Below are positions 17,735-28,410 of a stretch of 57,788 nucleotides of DNA, one piece after another. Made by a program: the position numbers and the translations under genes. Source of the stretch: Prochlorococcus sp. AG-363-G03. GTDB lineage: Bacteria > Cyanobacteriota > Cyanobacteriia > PCC-6307 > Cyanobiaceae. How positions within the stretch are numbered: position 1 is the first letter of the stretch; each line of letters begins with the position of its first letter. The notes under the pieces are model-generated. The model saw only the letters and a program-made list of their open reading frames with translations, was not told the origin of the DNA and made no database searches. The stretch is taken from the NCBI GenBank assembly GCA_003280265.1, contig QCFJ01000003.1:1-57788 (forward strand), in the 5' to 3' direction.

Positions 17735-18886
17735 CTAATAATCAACTCCCCTCTTTAAATCAACTCCTTTTTCTGCATAGTGCTTATGACACACCATCTC
17801 AGAATGAACACTTGCCAAATCAAAATACAGAGGTTGATTTTTACATCTTCCTGTAATAATCACTTCGGTCTCTGATGGTTTGCGCAGTAATGTTTGAACG
17901 ATAGGCTCAACTGGTAGGAGTTCCAAATCAACAGTTGGATTTAACTCATCCAAAATAACTGTCTTATAAAGACCACTTGAAATCGCTGCTCTTGCAATTT
18001 CCCATGCTCTCTCAGCTTCTACATAATCAATGGGTTTTTGCTGGCCTCTCCAAACGATCGCATCTCTACCAGATCGAAGATGGTCCACTAAATGAGGATA
18101 ACTTTCTCGAAGAGCTGCAATAGCAGCATCTTCTGTGTAACCACTACCACCCTTAAGCCATTGCAAAATTAAAACACGATGACTTTTATCCTGACTAATT
18201 CCTCTACCGATAGCTTGTAAAGCTTTACCCAAAGCACTGGTTGATTTGCCTTTCCCTTCCCCAGTATATATTTCAATTCCGCCAACATTATTTTCAAAAA
18301 GACTTTCCTCTTTATTCATCTCAGGGCGCCTGTGAGCTCTCATCTCAGAATGTAGTTCAGCAATTTTAATTAAAGGGTTTGGTGCTGCTCTACCAGTGAC
18401 AATGATTTCCATACCACTTGGTCTTGCAGTAAGTGTTTTAACAACTTCTTCAACTTGCAATAAACCCAAATCCAGAACAGGATTCAATTCATCTAGGACA
18501 ACAACTGAATATAAGGCACTGGCAATCGCCCCCTTTGCTATGTCCCATCCTCTTTGAGCTTCCTGATAATCAAATTTTGTAGATTGATCGACGTTGAAAA
18601 ATTCACCTCTGCCAGTCCTAACTTGATCAATCAGGTGGGGGAAACCTTGTTGTAAAGCATCAATTGCTGAATCTTCGTCATAAGAGCGACCAGGCCCTTT
18701 CAAAAATCTAAGAAGTAATACTCTTGTTTGTTTTTTCTCACATATACCCAAACCTATAGTTCTCAGAACCACTCCCAAAGCTGCTTGACTCTTGCCTTTA
18801 CCCTCTCCGTCATAAACATGTAATTGTCCATGACTTCGTTCTTGGCTTTCCGATGCTGTCGTAATTCCTATACCGTTTGATACCAC
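17735..18886 (-). CDS. cobO: Tandem double CobO/BtuR-type ATP:corrinoid adenosyltransferase
   Basis: Two CobO-like domains lie in one 383-residue chain. Each has an intact P-loop GEGKGKS (residues 27-33 and 209-215), a VVLDELNP/VILDELNP Walker-B-like motif (132-136 and 313-317) and the LHSEM/VHSEM tail. The halves are clearly similar over about 170 residues. CobO adenosylates the corrinoid ring during (pseudo)cobalamin synthesis. The start is GTG. A related possibility is an ATPase of unknown partner. It is convergent with the moeB gene, 2 bp apart. Confidence 0.82.
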   Translation of the reverse strand: MVSNGIGITTASESQERSHGQLHVYDGEGKGKSQAALGVVLRTIGLGICEKKQTRVLLLRFLKGPGRSYDEDSAIDALQQGFPHLIDQVRTGRGEFFNVDQSTKFDYQEAQRGWDIAKGAIASALYSVVVLDELNPVLDLGLLQVEEVVKTLTARPSGMEIIVTGRAAPNPLIKIAELHSEMRAHRRPEMNKEESLFENNVGGIEIYTGEGKGKSTSALGKALQAIGRGISQDKSHRVLILQWLKGGSGYTEDAAIAALRESYPHLVDHLRSGRDAIVWRGQQKPIDYVEAERAWEIARAAISSGLYKTVILDELNPTVDLELLPVEPIVQTLLRKPSETEVIITGRCKNQPLYFDLASVHSEMVCHKHYAEKGVDLKRGVDY

Positions 18887-19019
18887 GATCGATAATTCTG
18901 CTTCTTAAGCATGCAACTTAACTTCTTCTACATTACACGTCATAGAATATGCAAAATACACACAAAGATGAAAGAGTTCAGAACGTTAAATTCAAACAAA
19001 TTAATGATCCTCTAAAAAA

Positions 19020-19865
19020 GTGTTTTTCAGTCAACTTGAATCTTTATCTGAATCAGAACTTGAGCAACTAAAATTGTTAAGGGAGTTTATTAAAGATATA
19101 AATAATGCATGTGTTGCCTTCTCTGGAGGCGTTGATAGTTCTTTAGTAGCAACAATAGCGCAAGAACAGCTAGGCTTAAAAGCCCTTGCAGTTACAGGTG
19201 TCTCTCCTTCTTTAGCTCCATATTTGCTAAAGCAAGCGCGTCTTCAAGCGGCTTGGATTGGTATTCGTCATGAAGAATGTCAAACCCATGAAATCAATGA
19301 GCCAAATTACTTTAAGAATCCTGAAAATAGATGCTTTGCGTGCAAACAAGAATTGCACAAGCATTTACATAAAATTTCAAAAAAATACAATAATGCTCAA
19401 GTTCTCGATGGAGTTAATCATGACGACCTTAGCGACTTTCGACCAGGTATTAAGGCAGCTAATCAAGCAGGCGTGATATCACCTCTGGCCGAACTGAAAA
19501 TAGATAAAAAATCAATTCGTTCGATTTCCAAATCATTAGGATTACCTTGGTGGGATAAACCTGCTCAACCATGTTTAGCCTCTCGCATTCCTTTTGGAGA
19601 GGAAATAAGTTCAAAAAGGCTGGAGCAAATTGCCTTAGCAGAAGAATGGATTATTAATCAAGGTTTTTCTAAGGTACGTGTAAGAAGTCAAGGTCTATCA
19701 GCAAGAATTGAATTACCCGCACATGAAATAAACAACTTTCTGAAAATTATTCAAAGAAATCAATTAATTAAATATTTTTTATCTTTAGGTTTTCATTCAA
19801 TAAGCCTAGATCTAGAGGGTTTTATTAGTGGAAAACTCACTAGAGACATAAAGAAAAACACCTGA
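19020..19865 (+). CDS. larE: LarE-type ATP-dependent sulfur transferase
   Basis: LarE builds the nickel-pincer cofactor of lactate racemase by adding sulfur to a pyridine ring. This 281-residue protein has the PP-loop SGGVDSS (residues 35-41) and three cysteines: Cys105 and Cys108 in CFAC, and Cys185 in PCLASR. The three-cysteine variant in Thermotoga holds a [4Fe-4S] cluster and works catalytically, while the one-cysteine type gives up its own sulfur. The start is GTG. No larA, larB or larC is in view, so another substrate is possible. Confidence 0.85.
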   Translation: MFFSQLESLSESELEQLKLLREFIKDINNACVAFSGGVDSSLVATIAQEQLGLKALAVTGVSPSLAPYLLKQARLQAAWIGIRHEECQTHEINEPNYFKNPENRCFACKQELHKHLHKISKKYNNAQVLDGVNHDDLSDFRPGIKAANQAGVISPLAELKIDKKSIRSISKSLGLPWWDKPAQPCLASRIPFGEEISSKRLEQIALAEEWIINQGFSKVRVRSQGLSARIELPAHEINNFLKIIQRNQLIKYFLSLGFHSISLDLEGFISGKLTRDIKKNT

Positions 19866-19920
19866 AAGATCAAATTTCATCTCGAAATAATTTTTGATTT
19901 ACTTAAAGTATTGATTTTGC

Positions 19921-20388
19921 TCAGGGTTCACGATGCAAAGTTTGAATTCCGGAAGGAATCTCTCTGGCAATATTTTTAAAAGAGAAGTTCTTAGCCAAAA
20001 AATCTTTGAAAAGTACTTTACAAGCTTTTTCAGGCATCGTATGGTCACCACAAGTGAATACATCAATGGCTGCATAACCAATCTCTGGCCATGTATGTAT
20101 TGAGATATGAGATTCAGCCAATAAAGCGAGTCCAGTAACTCCCTGAGGTTTAAAACTGTGTGTTACCAAGTTTATGAGCGTTGCACCAGCAATTTTGGCC
20201 GATAATGTGATTGTTGTCCTTATAAAAGCTTCATCATTAAGCTTCGCCTGATCACATTGATAAAGTTCAAGTATACAGTGCCTTCCGATATTCTCACTAG
20301 AATTAGCTTGAATGATTTCTGCATCATGTGACTTGTAAGAATCAGTCCATCCAGGGTTTGGATGCAATTCTGGGAAAAAAGGTTCCAT
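19921..20388 (-). CDS. speD: S-adenosylmethionine decarboxylase proenzyme
   Basis: SpeD makes decarboxylated AdoMet for spermidine synthesis. The 155-residue proenzyme shows the self-cleavage site [11 protein letters not shown]; Ser93 would become the pyruvoyl group. The catalytic Cys of FTCGDH (about residue 110) is present. It is about 30 residues longer at the N-terminus than many class-1B enzymes. It is the gene after recF on the same strand (43-bp gap). Confidence 0.93.
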   Translation of the reverse strand: MEPFFPELHPNPGWTDSYKSHDAEIIQANSSENIGRHCILELYQCDQAKLNDEAFIRTTITLSAKIAGATLINLVTHSFKPQGVTGLALLAESHISIHTWPEIGYAAIDVFTCGDHTMPEKACKVLFKDFLAKNFSFKNIAREIPSGIQTLHREP

Positions 20389-20430
20389 AATCTATCCAAA
20401 AATCATTTCCACAATAACCGACCAATAGTT

Positions 20431-21531
20431 TTAACTAAAAGAATCTAATTGCATTAATTGTGAGTTTCGTACCCATTCACCTTCAAAAGATTCCAAATGT
20501 GTTGCACTAATTAAACACTGATGTTTTTGGCCGACAGCATCTAAAAGCAATAATTGTCGTTTTGGATCCAGCTCAGCTAAAACATCATCTAAAAGCAAAA
20601 TTGGAGATCTGCCAAACACCGTTTTAATTAATTCTAATTCGGCCAATTTCAAAGCCAACACAATAGTCCTCTGCTGACCAGCAGAACCAAAGCGTCTAGA
20701 ATTTACTCCATTTATTAAAAAATGTACATCATCACGATGCGGACCTACTCGGCAATTACCCGTAACCTGTTCATCAGACCTCATTTCCAAAAGTTGACGT
20801 TCAATACTCTCCCTCCAAAGCCTTTCACTCTCTTCACCTTCAAGTTTACTACCTGGTAAATATGTAATAGTAAGCTTCTCCTTACTATTACTTAAATGTT
20901 CTTGCCAGTTTGAAGCTATCGGAAGTAGACGATCTAAAATACGCCTACGCCTTCGATGGATTCTTGTACTTACCAAAGCAATTTGCCTATCATAAGAATC
21001 TAATAGAATATTTTGATTCTCGTTCGATTGAACACTAAAATTACGCCACAACTGACTTCTTTGCCTAAGCAATCTAGAAAACCTTCCGAGCAAGTCAGAA
21101 TAAATTGGTTCAAGTTGTTGAACAATTCTATCTAGCCAATTTCTTCTTAGAGCAGGTTCTCCTCTAATTAATTCTAGATCAAGAGCACTAAAACCTACAC
21201 TTCTCATCGGTCCGATCAAATCAATTTGACGAGTTAAAAGTTTTTCATTTTTATAGGCTTTTCTCCCACCTTTTCTGTTTAATTCTAAAGAAACTTTTTG
21301 ATCATCTTCAATTTTCGCAGATAGGAAAGCCTGATCTTGGTCCCAATAAATTAAATCCTGATTTCGATTAGATCGATGAGAGCGTAAACTAGACAAGAGC
21401 TCTACAGATTCAAGAAGATTAGATTTCCCAACTCCATTTTGACCTATTACTATTAAACGATTTTCAGTTAACTCCAACTGAAAACATCGATAATTTCGAA
21501 AATTATTAAGTTCTAACTGATGAAGTTGAAT
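20431..21531 (-). CDS. recF: Recombination mediator RecF, non-ATG start
   Basis: RecF helps load RecA at gaps through RecO and RecR. The protein has the P-loop [14 protein letters not shown], the SMC-like signature [18 protein letters not shown] and Walker [13 protein letters not shown]. From TTG at 21477 the chain is 348 residues and lacks the usual first strand. In-frame codons upstream encode [16 protein letters not shown], which is the normal RecF start. The only starts before the in-frame TAA at 21540 are rare ones such as ATT at 21531, giving about 366 residues. Confidence 0.85.
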   Translation of the reverse strand: MQLHQLELNNFRNYRCFQLELTENRLIVIGQNGVGKSNLLESVELLSSLRSHRSNRNQDLIYWDQDQAFLSAKIEDDQKVSLELNRKGGRKAYKNEKLLTRQIDLIGPMRSVGFSALDLELIRGEPALRRNWLDRIVQQLEPIYSDLLGRFSRLLRQRSQLWRNFSVQSNENQNILLDSYDRQIALVSTRIHRRRRRILDRLLPIASNWQEHLSNSKEKLTITYLPGSKLEGEESERLWRESIERQLLEMRSDEQVTGNCRVGPHRDDVHFLINGVNSRRFGSAGQQRTIVLALKLAELELIKTVFGRSPILLLDDVLAELDPKRQLLLLDAVGQKHQCLISATHLESFEGEWVRNSQLMQLDSFS

Positions 21532-21610
21532 GTTGCTTTATGGCATTTGTATGTAAGCTAATTTTAATAAGGTCTCAGTATTTGGCCTTTTTTAATTTCA
21601 ACCCCTTGTT

Positions 21611-21684
21611 GGGCATGTAGCTCAGTTGGATAGAGCATCAGATTCCGGTTCTGAGAGTCGGGGGTTCGAGTCCCTCCATGCTCG
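21611..21684 (+). tRNA. tRNA-Arg (CCG anticodon)
   Basis: A 74-nt cloverleaf with acceptor GGGCATG/CATGCTC (one G-U pair) and discriminator G, D-arm GCTCAGTTGGATAGAGC, anticodon stem TCAGA/TCTGA around loop TTCCGGT, and T-arm GGGGTTCGAGTCCC. It is convergent with the GNAT gene, 14 bp away, and divergent from recF. Confidence 0.97.
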
Positions 21685-21697
21685 TAAAAATAATTTC

Positions 21698-22150
21698 TCA
21701 AAGTCTAAATCCCATTGTTTTTATACCATTTGGATCTAATAAAAATCCATTAGCTTTTAATGGATCAAGTGAAATTAATGGAGCAGCAACCGAAATACTA
21801 CAGCCTGGCAACTCTCGTCTAATAATTTCGATTGCCTTGAAAACCATAATAGACATGAACGTTTCTTGTTGATCCCCAGGCTCTGCGACTAAATCCCACA
21901 AATTTGCATTTAAACCCTTATCGCTAGTCACACGAACAAAGCCAACAAGATTATCAGAAGTTTTTTGCAGAAGAGTTAAATAAAAATCAGACTTCTTCAA
22001 AGCTAATTCTAACTTCCTTGGTTGATGGGTATCTTGTTTACATCTTAATAAAAGCCTATTTATTTTAGGTACAGAAACAGGTTCACTCCTGAGTAAAACA
22101 AAGCCCTGAGGAATTTGGGGGCATTTATTTCCTGAATTTAATCCAAGCAT
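21698..22150 (-). CDS. GNAT-like N-acetyltransferase
   Basis: This 150-residue protein looks like a GCN5-related acetyltransferase. It has the strand-rich core LVGFVRVTSDKGLNANLWDLVAEPG (about residues 67-91), a central helix FMSIMVFKAIEIIRRELPG, and a late NGF-type segment (KANGFLLDPNGIKTMGF). A clear acetyl-CoA loop of the form QxxGxG/A is not evident, so confidence is moderate. It follows ppc by one base and is probably the last gene of the trpE-gshA-ppc unit. Confidence 0.6.
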   Translation of the reverse strand: MLGLNSGNKCPQIPQGFVLLRSEPVSVPKINRLLLRCKQDTHQPRKLELALKKSDFYLTLLQKTSDNLVGFVRVTSDKGLNANLWDLVAEPGDQQETFMSIMVFKAIEIIRRELPGCSISVAAPLISLDPLKANGFLLDPNGIKTMGFRL

Positions 22151-22151
22151 G

Positions 22152-25100
22152 TCATCCCGTGTTTCTCATTCCTGCAGCAATACCATTGATAGTTAACAAT
22201 GCTCCTCGCAATAATTCACTACGGCTATATGTACGTGAACTTTGACCAGAGTCAACACTCAAATCTTCACTAATGGGTGGTTGACGATTCTGATCTCTTA
22301 ATCGTTTGAGAAGAGCCACTTGTAGAAATCCCAAGGGAATAATAGTCCTGTTCCTCAGATTTACAGACAATTGCAAAGCAGGGTCTGCACTTAAAAGTTT
22401 TGACTTATCAGTAATTTCTAAAATTAATTTCTTAGTTAAATTATATTCACTTGAGATGATATCGAAAATTCCAGCGAATGCTTCACGATTATCATTGCCA
22501 CCTAAACTAAGCATATAGTGGTGGGCAACATCTAAATCAACTTTCGAAAGTGTCATCTCTACTTTAGATATCAACATTCTAAAGAATGGCCATCTCTGAT
22601 TCAACATTCTCAACATCTCCATTTGATTGGGATCTATCTTTAGTTCAGTAGCTAATGCTGTACCAACCCCAAACCAGCTAGGCAAGAGGAATCGACTTTG
22701 AGTCCAACCAAAGACCCATGGAATTGCACGAAGACTTGATAAGTCTTTTGCTCCACTTTTTCTTCGTGCAGGACGACTAGAAATTTGCAGCTTACTGATC
22801 TCTTCTATTGGAGTAACTACTTGAAAGAATTGAACCAAGTCGGGATTATCATGAACTAAAGCTCGGTAATGCTCTCTTGAACGAGCAGCCAGCCTGGTCA
22901 TCAATTCATTCCAACTTGGCGTGGCATCTAATTTGTTAGTAACCAAGCTATTTTGGAGAACAGCTGTGGTGACAGTTTCAAGATTATACAAAGCTAATTC
23001 TGGAAGGCTATATTTTGAGGCAAGAACCTCCCCTTGCTCTGTGATCTTTATACGGCCTTGAAGCGTACCACTTGGTTGAGCCAAAATTGCTTGATAAGCT
23101 GGTCCACCTCCTCTGCCTACTGACCCTCCCCTACCATGAAAAATACGTAAAGCTATACCTTGTCTACTAGCCAGATCTTGTAGTGCTATTTGGGCCTTAT
23201 GAATTTCCCAATTACTTGAGAGGAAACCAGAATCCTTATTACTATCAGAATATCCAAGCATAAGTTCCTGAAGAGGTTGTTTTTTCTCTCCTACTCGTGG
23301 AAGTAATTTTCTATAAACATCTTTCTGAAGTAAAGACTCCATGACAGAAGGAGCATGTTGTAAGTCCTCAACCGTTTCAAATAATGGAACAACAAGAAAA
23401 TCAGCAGCACCTAAAGTTGGATCAATCAATCCTGACTCTTTGGCTAAAAGCAACACTTCTAATAAATCTGATGCTGTATGACTCATTGAAATTACATATG
23501 AGCGACAAATACGAGTACCAAATTCTTTTTGAAGCCTATGAAGCATATGAAAAACTGAGATAGTTTCTTGAGTGCTTTGAGACCAATCAAAAGCAGGAGG
23601 GATAAGTGGTCTCCGAGTATTCAATTCCTTCATCAACCAAGTGACGCGACTTTCCTCGTTCATCAATCCATATGACTCAGGTAGATCTAAATAGCGAGTG
23701 AGTTCATCCAAAGCATCACTATGACGAGTACTTTCTTGCCTAATGTCTAAACTTGCTAAAGAGAACCCAAAGATATGAACTTGGTTTAACAAGGTATCCA
23801 GAGGTTCACATGTAAGATCAGTACTAACCAAACTATTCCTAATAAGTTCTAATTCATTTTTAAATTCGTCTACAGATCTATAGTGAAGTAAATCATCAAA
23901 ACTATTATTTGTAGATGCTAAAGGCTTAACTTCAGGAGAGAATTGCCAGCCAGCATCTGCTAGCTGCTTATTACGTATTTGAGTAAGTCGCAACCTCTCG
24001 AGTGTATAGCTAAGCTTCAATCGATAAGGTTCTAGCCGATATCTGGCAGCTCGCTCCTCGTAAACCTCCGGGAAACGAACTCTGTCCATTTCTAATGACT
24101 CTAGCAAAGGAGAACTTACTTGACTCCATTGCATAGATATACTTAATTGATCTCTGAGCTCTTGAACTGATGCAATATATCTATCCAACATTAATTGTCT
24201 TTGATAACAGGCTGTTCTCCATGTAATTTCAGGAGTGACGGACGGATTACCATCTCGATCTGAGCCCACCCAAGAACCAAATGTACAAAAGGCCTCATTA
24301 GGGATCTCTACATCTGGATAACTTGAAGCCAATGCCGTAGTCAGCCTCCTTCTCAATTGTGGCATAGCATCAAACAAAACCTGCTGAAAATAATGAAGCG
24401 CATAATCAACTTCATCTAGAACAGTCGGCTTGAATTGATGAAGTTCATCAGTTCTCCACCAAAGTCTTATTTCCTCCTCTAATTGCAGCCTAAAGATTTC
24501 CTTCTCAGACTCGGAGATTAAGCTATTAGATTGAAGCTGTTGCAAAAGAGTGGCTACTCTTCGTTGCTTATGTCTGACGGTATGTCTAACTATTTCAGTG
24601 GGGTGAGCTGTAAAGACAAGACGAATATCCATTTCCCTCATTAAAGCATCAAGCTGGGCTGGAGGAACATTCAAACGACGTAATCGCTCAAACAATTGTC
24701 GAAAAGTTGCTGGTGCAGTTTGACTCGCCAAAGCAGGAGCGAAAGGGTCTATGTTGTCATGACTATTTTCTAACTTCCCTTTTTTCATACTTTCTAAATA
24801 ACTATCCTCCTCTATACGTTGCTCTAAAATATTTACTAACTGAAAATAAAGCGAAAAAGCCCTAGCAGCAGATATCGCCTCTGCTAAATCCATTTCAGTA
24901 ATCAAATTAACTATAGCCTGCGAAGAATTATCTTTATTTGACTTGCTAGGGTCACTTAATTGCTTTAAACGCAATAATCGATCTGTTTGATTAGGAGGAC
25001 ATTCACTTTTGAGAACTGTTTTCCACAGATCCTCAACCAGTTCAAGCCTTTGTTGCAATAAATATCCAGGATCTTTATCCTCAACACCTTCTGTCGAGTG

Positions 25101-25172
25101 ATGAGAGATATTTGCGTTAGAAGAATTTTTCAACATAAACCTATTATGAGGCAGTTCTCCCGACTTAGTCAC
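22152..25172 (-). CDS. ppc: Phosphoenolpyruvate carboxylase
   Basis: PEP carboxylase adds bicarbonate to phosphoenolpyruvate, giving oxaloacetate for the incomplete TCA cycle. The 1006-residue enzyme shows the catalytic signatures [14 protein letters not shown] (about residues 186-199), GSDRDGNP and the [22 protein letters not shown] loop, and ends with the invariant RNTG. The frame begins at GTG in GTGACTAA, overlapping the gshA stop by 8 bp; an ATG 12 codons later is the alternative start. It sits in a cluster with trpE and gshA. Confidence 0.98.
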   Translation of the reverse strand: MTKSGELPHNRFMLKNSSNANISHHSTEGVEDKDPGYLLQQRLELVEDLWKTVLKSECPPNQTDRLLRLKQLSDPSKSNKDNSSQAIVNLITEMDLAEAISAARAFSLYFQLVNILEQRIEEDSYLESMKKGKLENSHDNIDPFAPALASQTAPATFRQLFERLRRLNVPPAQLDALMREMDIRLVFTAHPTEIVRHTVRHKQRRVATLLQQLQSNSLISESEKEIFRLQLEEEIRLWWRTDELHQFKPTVLDEVDYALHYFQQVLFDAMPQLRRRLTTALASSYPDVEIPNEAFCTFGSWVGSDRDGNPSVTPEITWRTACYQRQLMLDRYIASVQELRDQLSISMQWSQVSSPLLESLEMDRVRFPEVYEERAARYRLEPYRLKLSYTLERLRLTQIRNKQLADAGWQFSPEVKPLASTNNSFDDLLHYRSVDEFKNELELIRNSLVSTDLTCEPLDTLLNQVHIFGFSLASLDIRQESTRHSDALDELTRYLDLPESYGLMNEESRVTWLMKELNTRRPLIPPAFDWSQSTQETISVFHMLHRLQKEFGTRICRSYVISMSHTASDLLEVLLLAKESGLIDPTLGAADFLVVPLFETVEDLQHAPSVMESLLQKDVYRKLLPRVGEKKQPLQELMLGYSDSNKDSGFLSSNWEIHKAQIALQDLASRQGIALRIFHGRGGSVGRGGGPAYQAILAQPSGTLQGRIKITEQGEVLASKYSLPELALYNLETVTTAVLQNSLVTNKLDATPSWNELMTRLAARSREHYRALVHDNPDLVQFFQVVTPIEEISKLQISSRPARRKSGAKDLSSLRAIPWVFGWTQSRFLLPSWFGVGTALATELKIDPNQMEMLRMLNQRWPFFRMLISKVEMTLSKVDLDVAHHYMLSLGGNDNREAFAGIFDIISSEYNLTKKLILEITDKSKLLSADPALQLSVNLRNRTIIPLGFLQVALLKRLRDQNRQPPISEDLSVDSGQSSRTYSRSELLRGALLTINGIAAGMRNTG

Positions 25173-26310
25173 TAATGGGTTGTTTCAATTGAATGAAATT
25201 GGTCTCTTCTCGTTCCATTTCACTAATACCTTTCTGAAGCAAAGACTGAATTGAGACTCCCTTGGAATAAGAATTCAGCCATATCATTGATTGATTTCCG
25301 TTTGTTAAAATAGATTCAATCGGTTGCAATAACTTAAACATATCAAGCTGCTTAGCCAAAGGAGTCACCTCTAAAAGAAGTTCATTTATCCAATCACGAC
25401 AGTTTATTTGTTTTCCAGTTTTCCAATGAGATAAATTTGCATCGAGACTAGATTTGGCGGCAAGCAAATCATTTTCATCTGCTAATAGAGCCAATTCTTT
25501 AAGTGTTTTCAAACTCGCATCCATGGGATCATATTTTTTCATATTGTTTTTAAGATTAATAATTCTTAGTTCAAGTAACGCTGTAATAGCCAAGAGCAAA
25601 TCAACATTACAGATCAAGTCACATATCCTTAGCTCTAATCGATTTAATACATGAGGTCTTTCTGGACCATTTGGCCGAACTGATGTCCACAAATGTCTTT
25701 CATTTTGCATATGTCCCTGCGACAACTGATCTTCAACCCATTTCACATAGTGAAAATGATCTACAAACATGGGGACATTGGAGGGTGTCTTAGGGAATTG
25801 AATCCACCTTTGAGAATGTGCTCCAGTAGCATGTCCTCCTAAAAAAGGAGAACTAGCGCTTAATGCCAAAAATAATGATGCCTCACATCGAACCAAACGA
25901 AGGGCCGAGAACAGTAAGGATAGGTTTTCAATACCTAAATTGATATGAATACTTGCTGTTACGACTTTTGTTCCATAATTTTTTTCTATAAAAGAGTGAT
26001 AACAATTTTCCACATCTGACCTTTCAAATTTTTCTATATTTCCAAGACTTAAAGTGCTCCCAGGAAGAATAGTGAGTTCTTTGCAATCAAGCCATTTTCT
26101 CAGTTTTAATCTTGGTAGTAACAGTGCATGCTTTAAAACTGCATATCTTTGATCTGGAACAGTTATGTACTCAAGATTTCTTTGATCCGGTTCTTTCACA
26201 AAATCTGACAGATCTTTAGTAATAGCAGATGCAACCCCTACATTTTCGCCGGCAAATGTACCAGTAAAAAGCTCCACTTCAAACCCCTTTAGAAGCATAA
26301 AGTTGGTCAT
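25165..26310 (-). CDS. gshA: Glutamate-cysteine ligase, cyanobacterial type
   Basis: GshA makes gamma-glutamylcysteine, the first step of glutathione synthesis. The 381-residue protein starts at [15 protein letters not shown] and keeps ATP-grasp-like GCS2 features: [51 protein letters not shown] (about residues 119-169) and [26 protein letters not shown]. It has the usual length for the cyanobacterial group. Its start overlaps the trpE stop by four bases (ATGA) and its end overlaps ppc by 8 bp. Confidence 0.9.
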   Translation of the reverse strand: MTNFMLLKGFEVELFTGTFAGENVGVASAITKDLSDFVKEPDQRNLEYITVPDQRYAVLKHALLLPRLKLRKWLDCKELTILPGSTLSLGNIEKFERSDVENCYHSFIEKNYGTKVVTASIHINLGIENLSLLFSALRLVRCEASLFLALSASSPFLGGHATGAHSQRWIQFPKTPSNVPMFVDHFHYVKWVEDQLSQGHMQNERHLWTSVRPNGPERPHVLNRLELRICDLICNVDLLLAITALLELRIINLKNNMKKYDPMDASLKTLKELALLADENDLLAAKSSLDANLSHWKTGKQINCRDWINELLLEVTPLAKQLDMFKLLQPIESILTNGNQSMIWLNSYSKGVSIQSLLQKGISEMEREETNFIQLKQPISD

Positions 26311-27848
26311 AAATCAGGAGCTTCTAAGCAAGCTAAAGCAGTAAACATCCCTTTCGCTTTATTTAAAGTTTCTTGATACTCATTAGAAGGAATGGAATCT
26401 GCGACGACTCCAGCTCCAGCTTGAACTTGAACTATACATTCATTTTTATTATTCATACGAACAACCATTGTTCTGATAGTAATAGCTGTATTTAAGGCTC
26501 CATTTAAATCTATTGAGCCATAAACGCCGGAGTAAGGACCTCTACGTTGTTTTTCTAATTGATTAATTAGTTGCATAGCTCTTATTTTTGGTGCTCCACT
26601 AACAGTTCCAGCAGGGAAAGAAGCAATTAATAAATCCCAAACATCATTTCCTTTTTTTAAAGTACCTTCAACCTCACTGACTATGTGCATTACATGCGAA
26701 TATTTTTCTATAACCATTAATTCTTTTACAAAAACACTACCTGGGATGCAAACTCGGCCTAAATCATTTCTACCTAAATCTACTAACATCACATGCTCAG
26801 CTCTTTCTTTTGGATCTTTTAAAAGATCTTTCTCTAGCATTGCATCATCTAAATCATTTTTACCTCTTGGACGTGTACCAGCAATTGGCCTCAAACTTGC
26901 TTGAATACCCTTTTCAGTTTGTTTGGCCTTAACCATTACCTCCGGGCTCGAACCAATAAGTTGCCAATCTCCAAAATCAAAAAATGCCATAAATGGAGAG
27001 GGATTTACCATCCGCAGGCTTCGATATAACTCAAAAGGTTTTTGTATTACAGTCGACTCCAATTTTTGACTAATAACCAACTGAAAAACATCACCTTTTT
27101 TGATAAATTCTTTTGCCGATTTAACACTTTTTTCAAATTCACTCTTTGATGTTTTTTGGGTCATATCAACTGATCTATTCGCATTTTCATTCCACTTTAA
27201 AGACTTGACTGGCTTTAGAGGAGCTGCCATTAGGTCTTGAAGTTGATTGATTTGTTCACAAGCAATTTCATAAGCTTGACCAGGGGAAACCCCATCACTT
27301 AAATCTCCATATGCCACTGCTGTTATTAGACGTTTGACTTGATCAAAAATAAGAATTTTGTCCATAAACATCCAAATACCATCAGGCAAGTCTTGATCTG
27401 ATAATTCATAGGTGGGTACAGAGGGCTCAATCCATTGAATTAGCTCATAACCCCACATTCCAAAAAGTTGTCCTAGTTGCGGTAACCCTGACAAAGAAAC
27501 AGATTTATAAGGCTTAAGCATTTCCCTGAGTATTTCAATTGGATTTCCATGAAACTTTTCTTGTTTTCCAGTTCTCCAGCATCTAGTCAATTCGTCACCA
27601 CTAACTGCAACCTGCCAGAGAGGATCTGATGCAACCACACTCCACCTGCCAATAGTTTCTCCACCTTCTACTGATTCAAGCAATACCCCTGGAGGATTGC
27701 CGTTACCAACTTTAAGCCAGGTGGTAAGGGGGGTTTCCAAATCAGCCGGCCAACTTTTTGCCAAGGGAATATAGTTTGCCCCGCTGGAAGCTGATAAAAG
27801 AAATTGTTTCTTATCTAAGCTAAGCATGACTGCATAATGGCAGCCCAA
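26307..27848 (-). CDS. trpE: Anthranilate synthase component I
   Basis: TrpE converts chorismate to anthranilate with ammonia from TrpG. The protein has an N-terminal anthranilate_synth domain with [17 protein letters not shown], and the chorismate-binding domain with [43 protein letters not shown] and [19 protein letters not shown]. The frame opens with TTG at 27848; the ATG at 27827 (MLSLDKKQF) is the more likely start, giving about 506 residues. It overlaps gshA by four bases. psaD lies 40 bp upstream on the same strand. Confidence 0.96.
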   Translation of the reverse strand: MGCHYAVMLSLDKKQFLLSASSGANYIPLAKSWPADLETPLTTWLKVGNGNPPGVLLESVEGGETIGRWSVVASDPLWQVAVSGDELTRCWRTGKQEKFHGNPIEILREMLKPYKSVSLSGLPQLGQLFGMWGYELIQWIEPSVPTYELSDQDLPDGIWMFMDKILIFDQVKRLITAVAYGDLSDGVSPGQAYEIACEQINQLQDLMAAPLKPVKSLKWNENANRSVDMTQKTSKSEFEKSVKSAKEFIKKGDVFQLVISQKLESTVIQKPFELYRSLRMVNPSPFMAFFDFGDWQLIGSSPEVMVKAKQTEKGIQASLRPIAGTRPRGKNDLDDAMLEKDLLKDPKERAEHVMLVDLGRNDLGRVCIPGSVFVKELMVIEKYSHVMHIVSEVEGTLKKGNDVWDLLIASFPAGTVSGAPKIRAMQLINQLEKQRRGPYSGVYGSIDLNGALNTAITIRTMVVRMNNKNECIVQVQAGAGVVADSIPSNEYQETLNKAKGMFTALACLEAPDL

Positions 27849-27888
27849 TATATATATTTAAAGGGGTCAACAGTTTAAATTAGATTAT

Positions 27889-28314
27889 TCATGCATCGTA
27901 AGTTTTTTTTCCGCTAAATTTCAAGCTTGCTGGATTAGGATTTTCTCCGATTCGTCTATTATTGTAACCTTCTTTTAACCTTCCTTCATTGGGTTTCTCA
28001 GAGAAGACACCATCTTTAGGGAAAAGTAATTCTCTATCCCCTCCAGGGTAAATTCTATATATTTTGCTTGTTTCAATTCTTGGTTTAAACCCTCTTAATT
28101 GAGTATTCAAAGCAAAGCACTGCTCTTTTCTTGCAAAGTACATCAAATTATCACCTGCATGCATTACTGCAGCTCCTCCAGTTGGAAGCTCAAATACCTC
28201 AGAGGTTTTACTTGTCCAGGTAATTGCATATTTTTCTTCGGTTTCAGCCGAGTTTAATAAACCACCGGTGCTACCAATGTGTTTTGGAAGTGTTCCAGGT
28301 AATACTTCGGTCAT
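27889..28314 (-). CDS. psaD: Photosystem I subunit II
   Basis: PsaD is the stromal-side subunit that docks ferredoxin on photosystem I. The 141-residue protein matches the family throughout, with [28 protein letters not shown], then [23 protein letters not shown] and the basic end [31 protein letters not shown]. No membrane segment is present, as expected. A promoter element is probable in the 96-bp gap upstream, though I could not fix its exact boxes. The ribosome-binding site is weak. Confidence 0.98.
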   Translation of the reverse strand: MTEVLPGTLPKHIGSTGGLLNSAETEEKYAITWTSKTSEVFELPTGGAAVMHAGDNLMYFARKEQCFALNTQLRGFKPRIETSKIYRIYPGGDRELLFPKDGVFSEKPNEGRLKEGYNNRRIGENPNPASLKFSGKKTYDA

Positions 28315-28410
28315 GCTTTCAATTAAATCAACTTTTTCTATATATTTTTAAATTAGCACTTTATTTTGTGCCTTTTGACTCATTGGACGTCAACTTCACA
28401 CGCGTCAACA

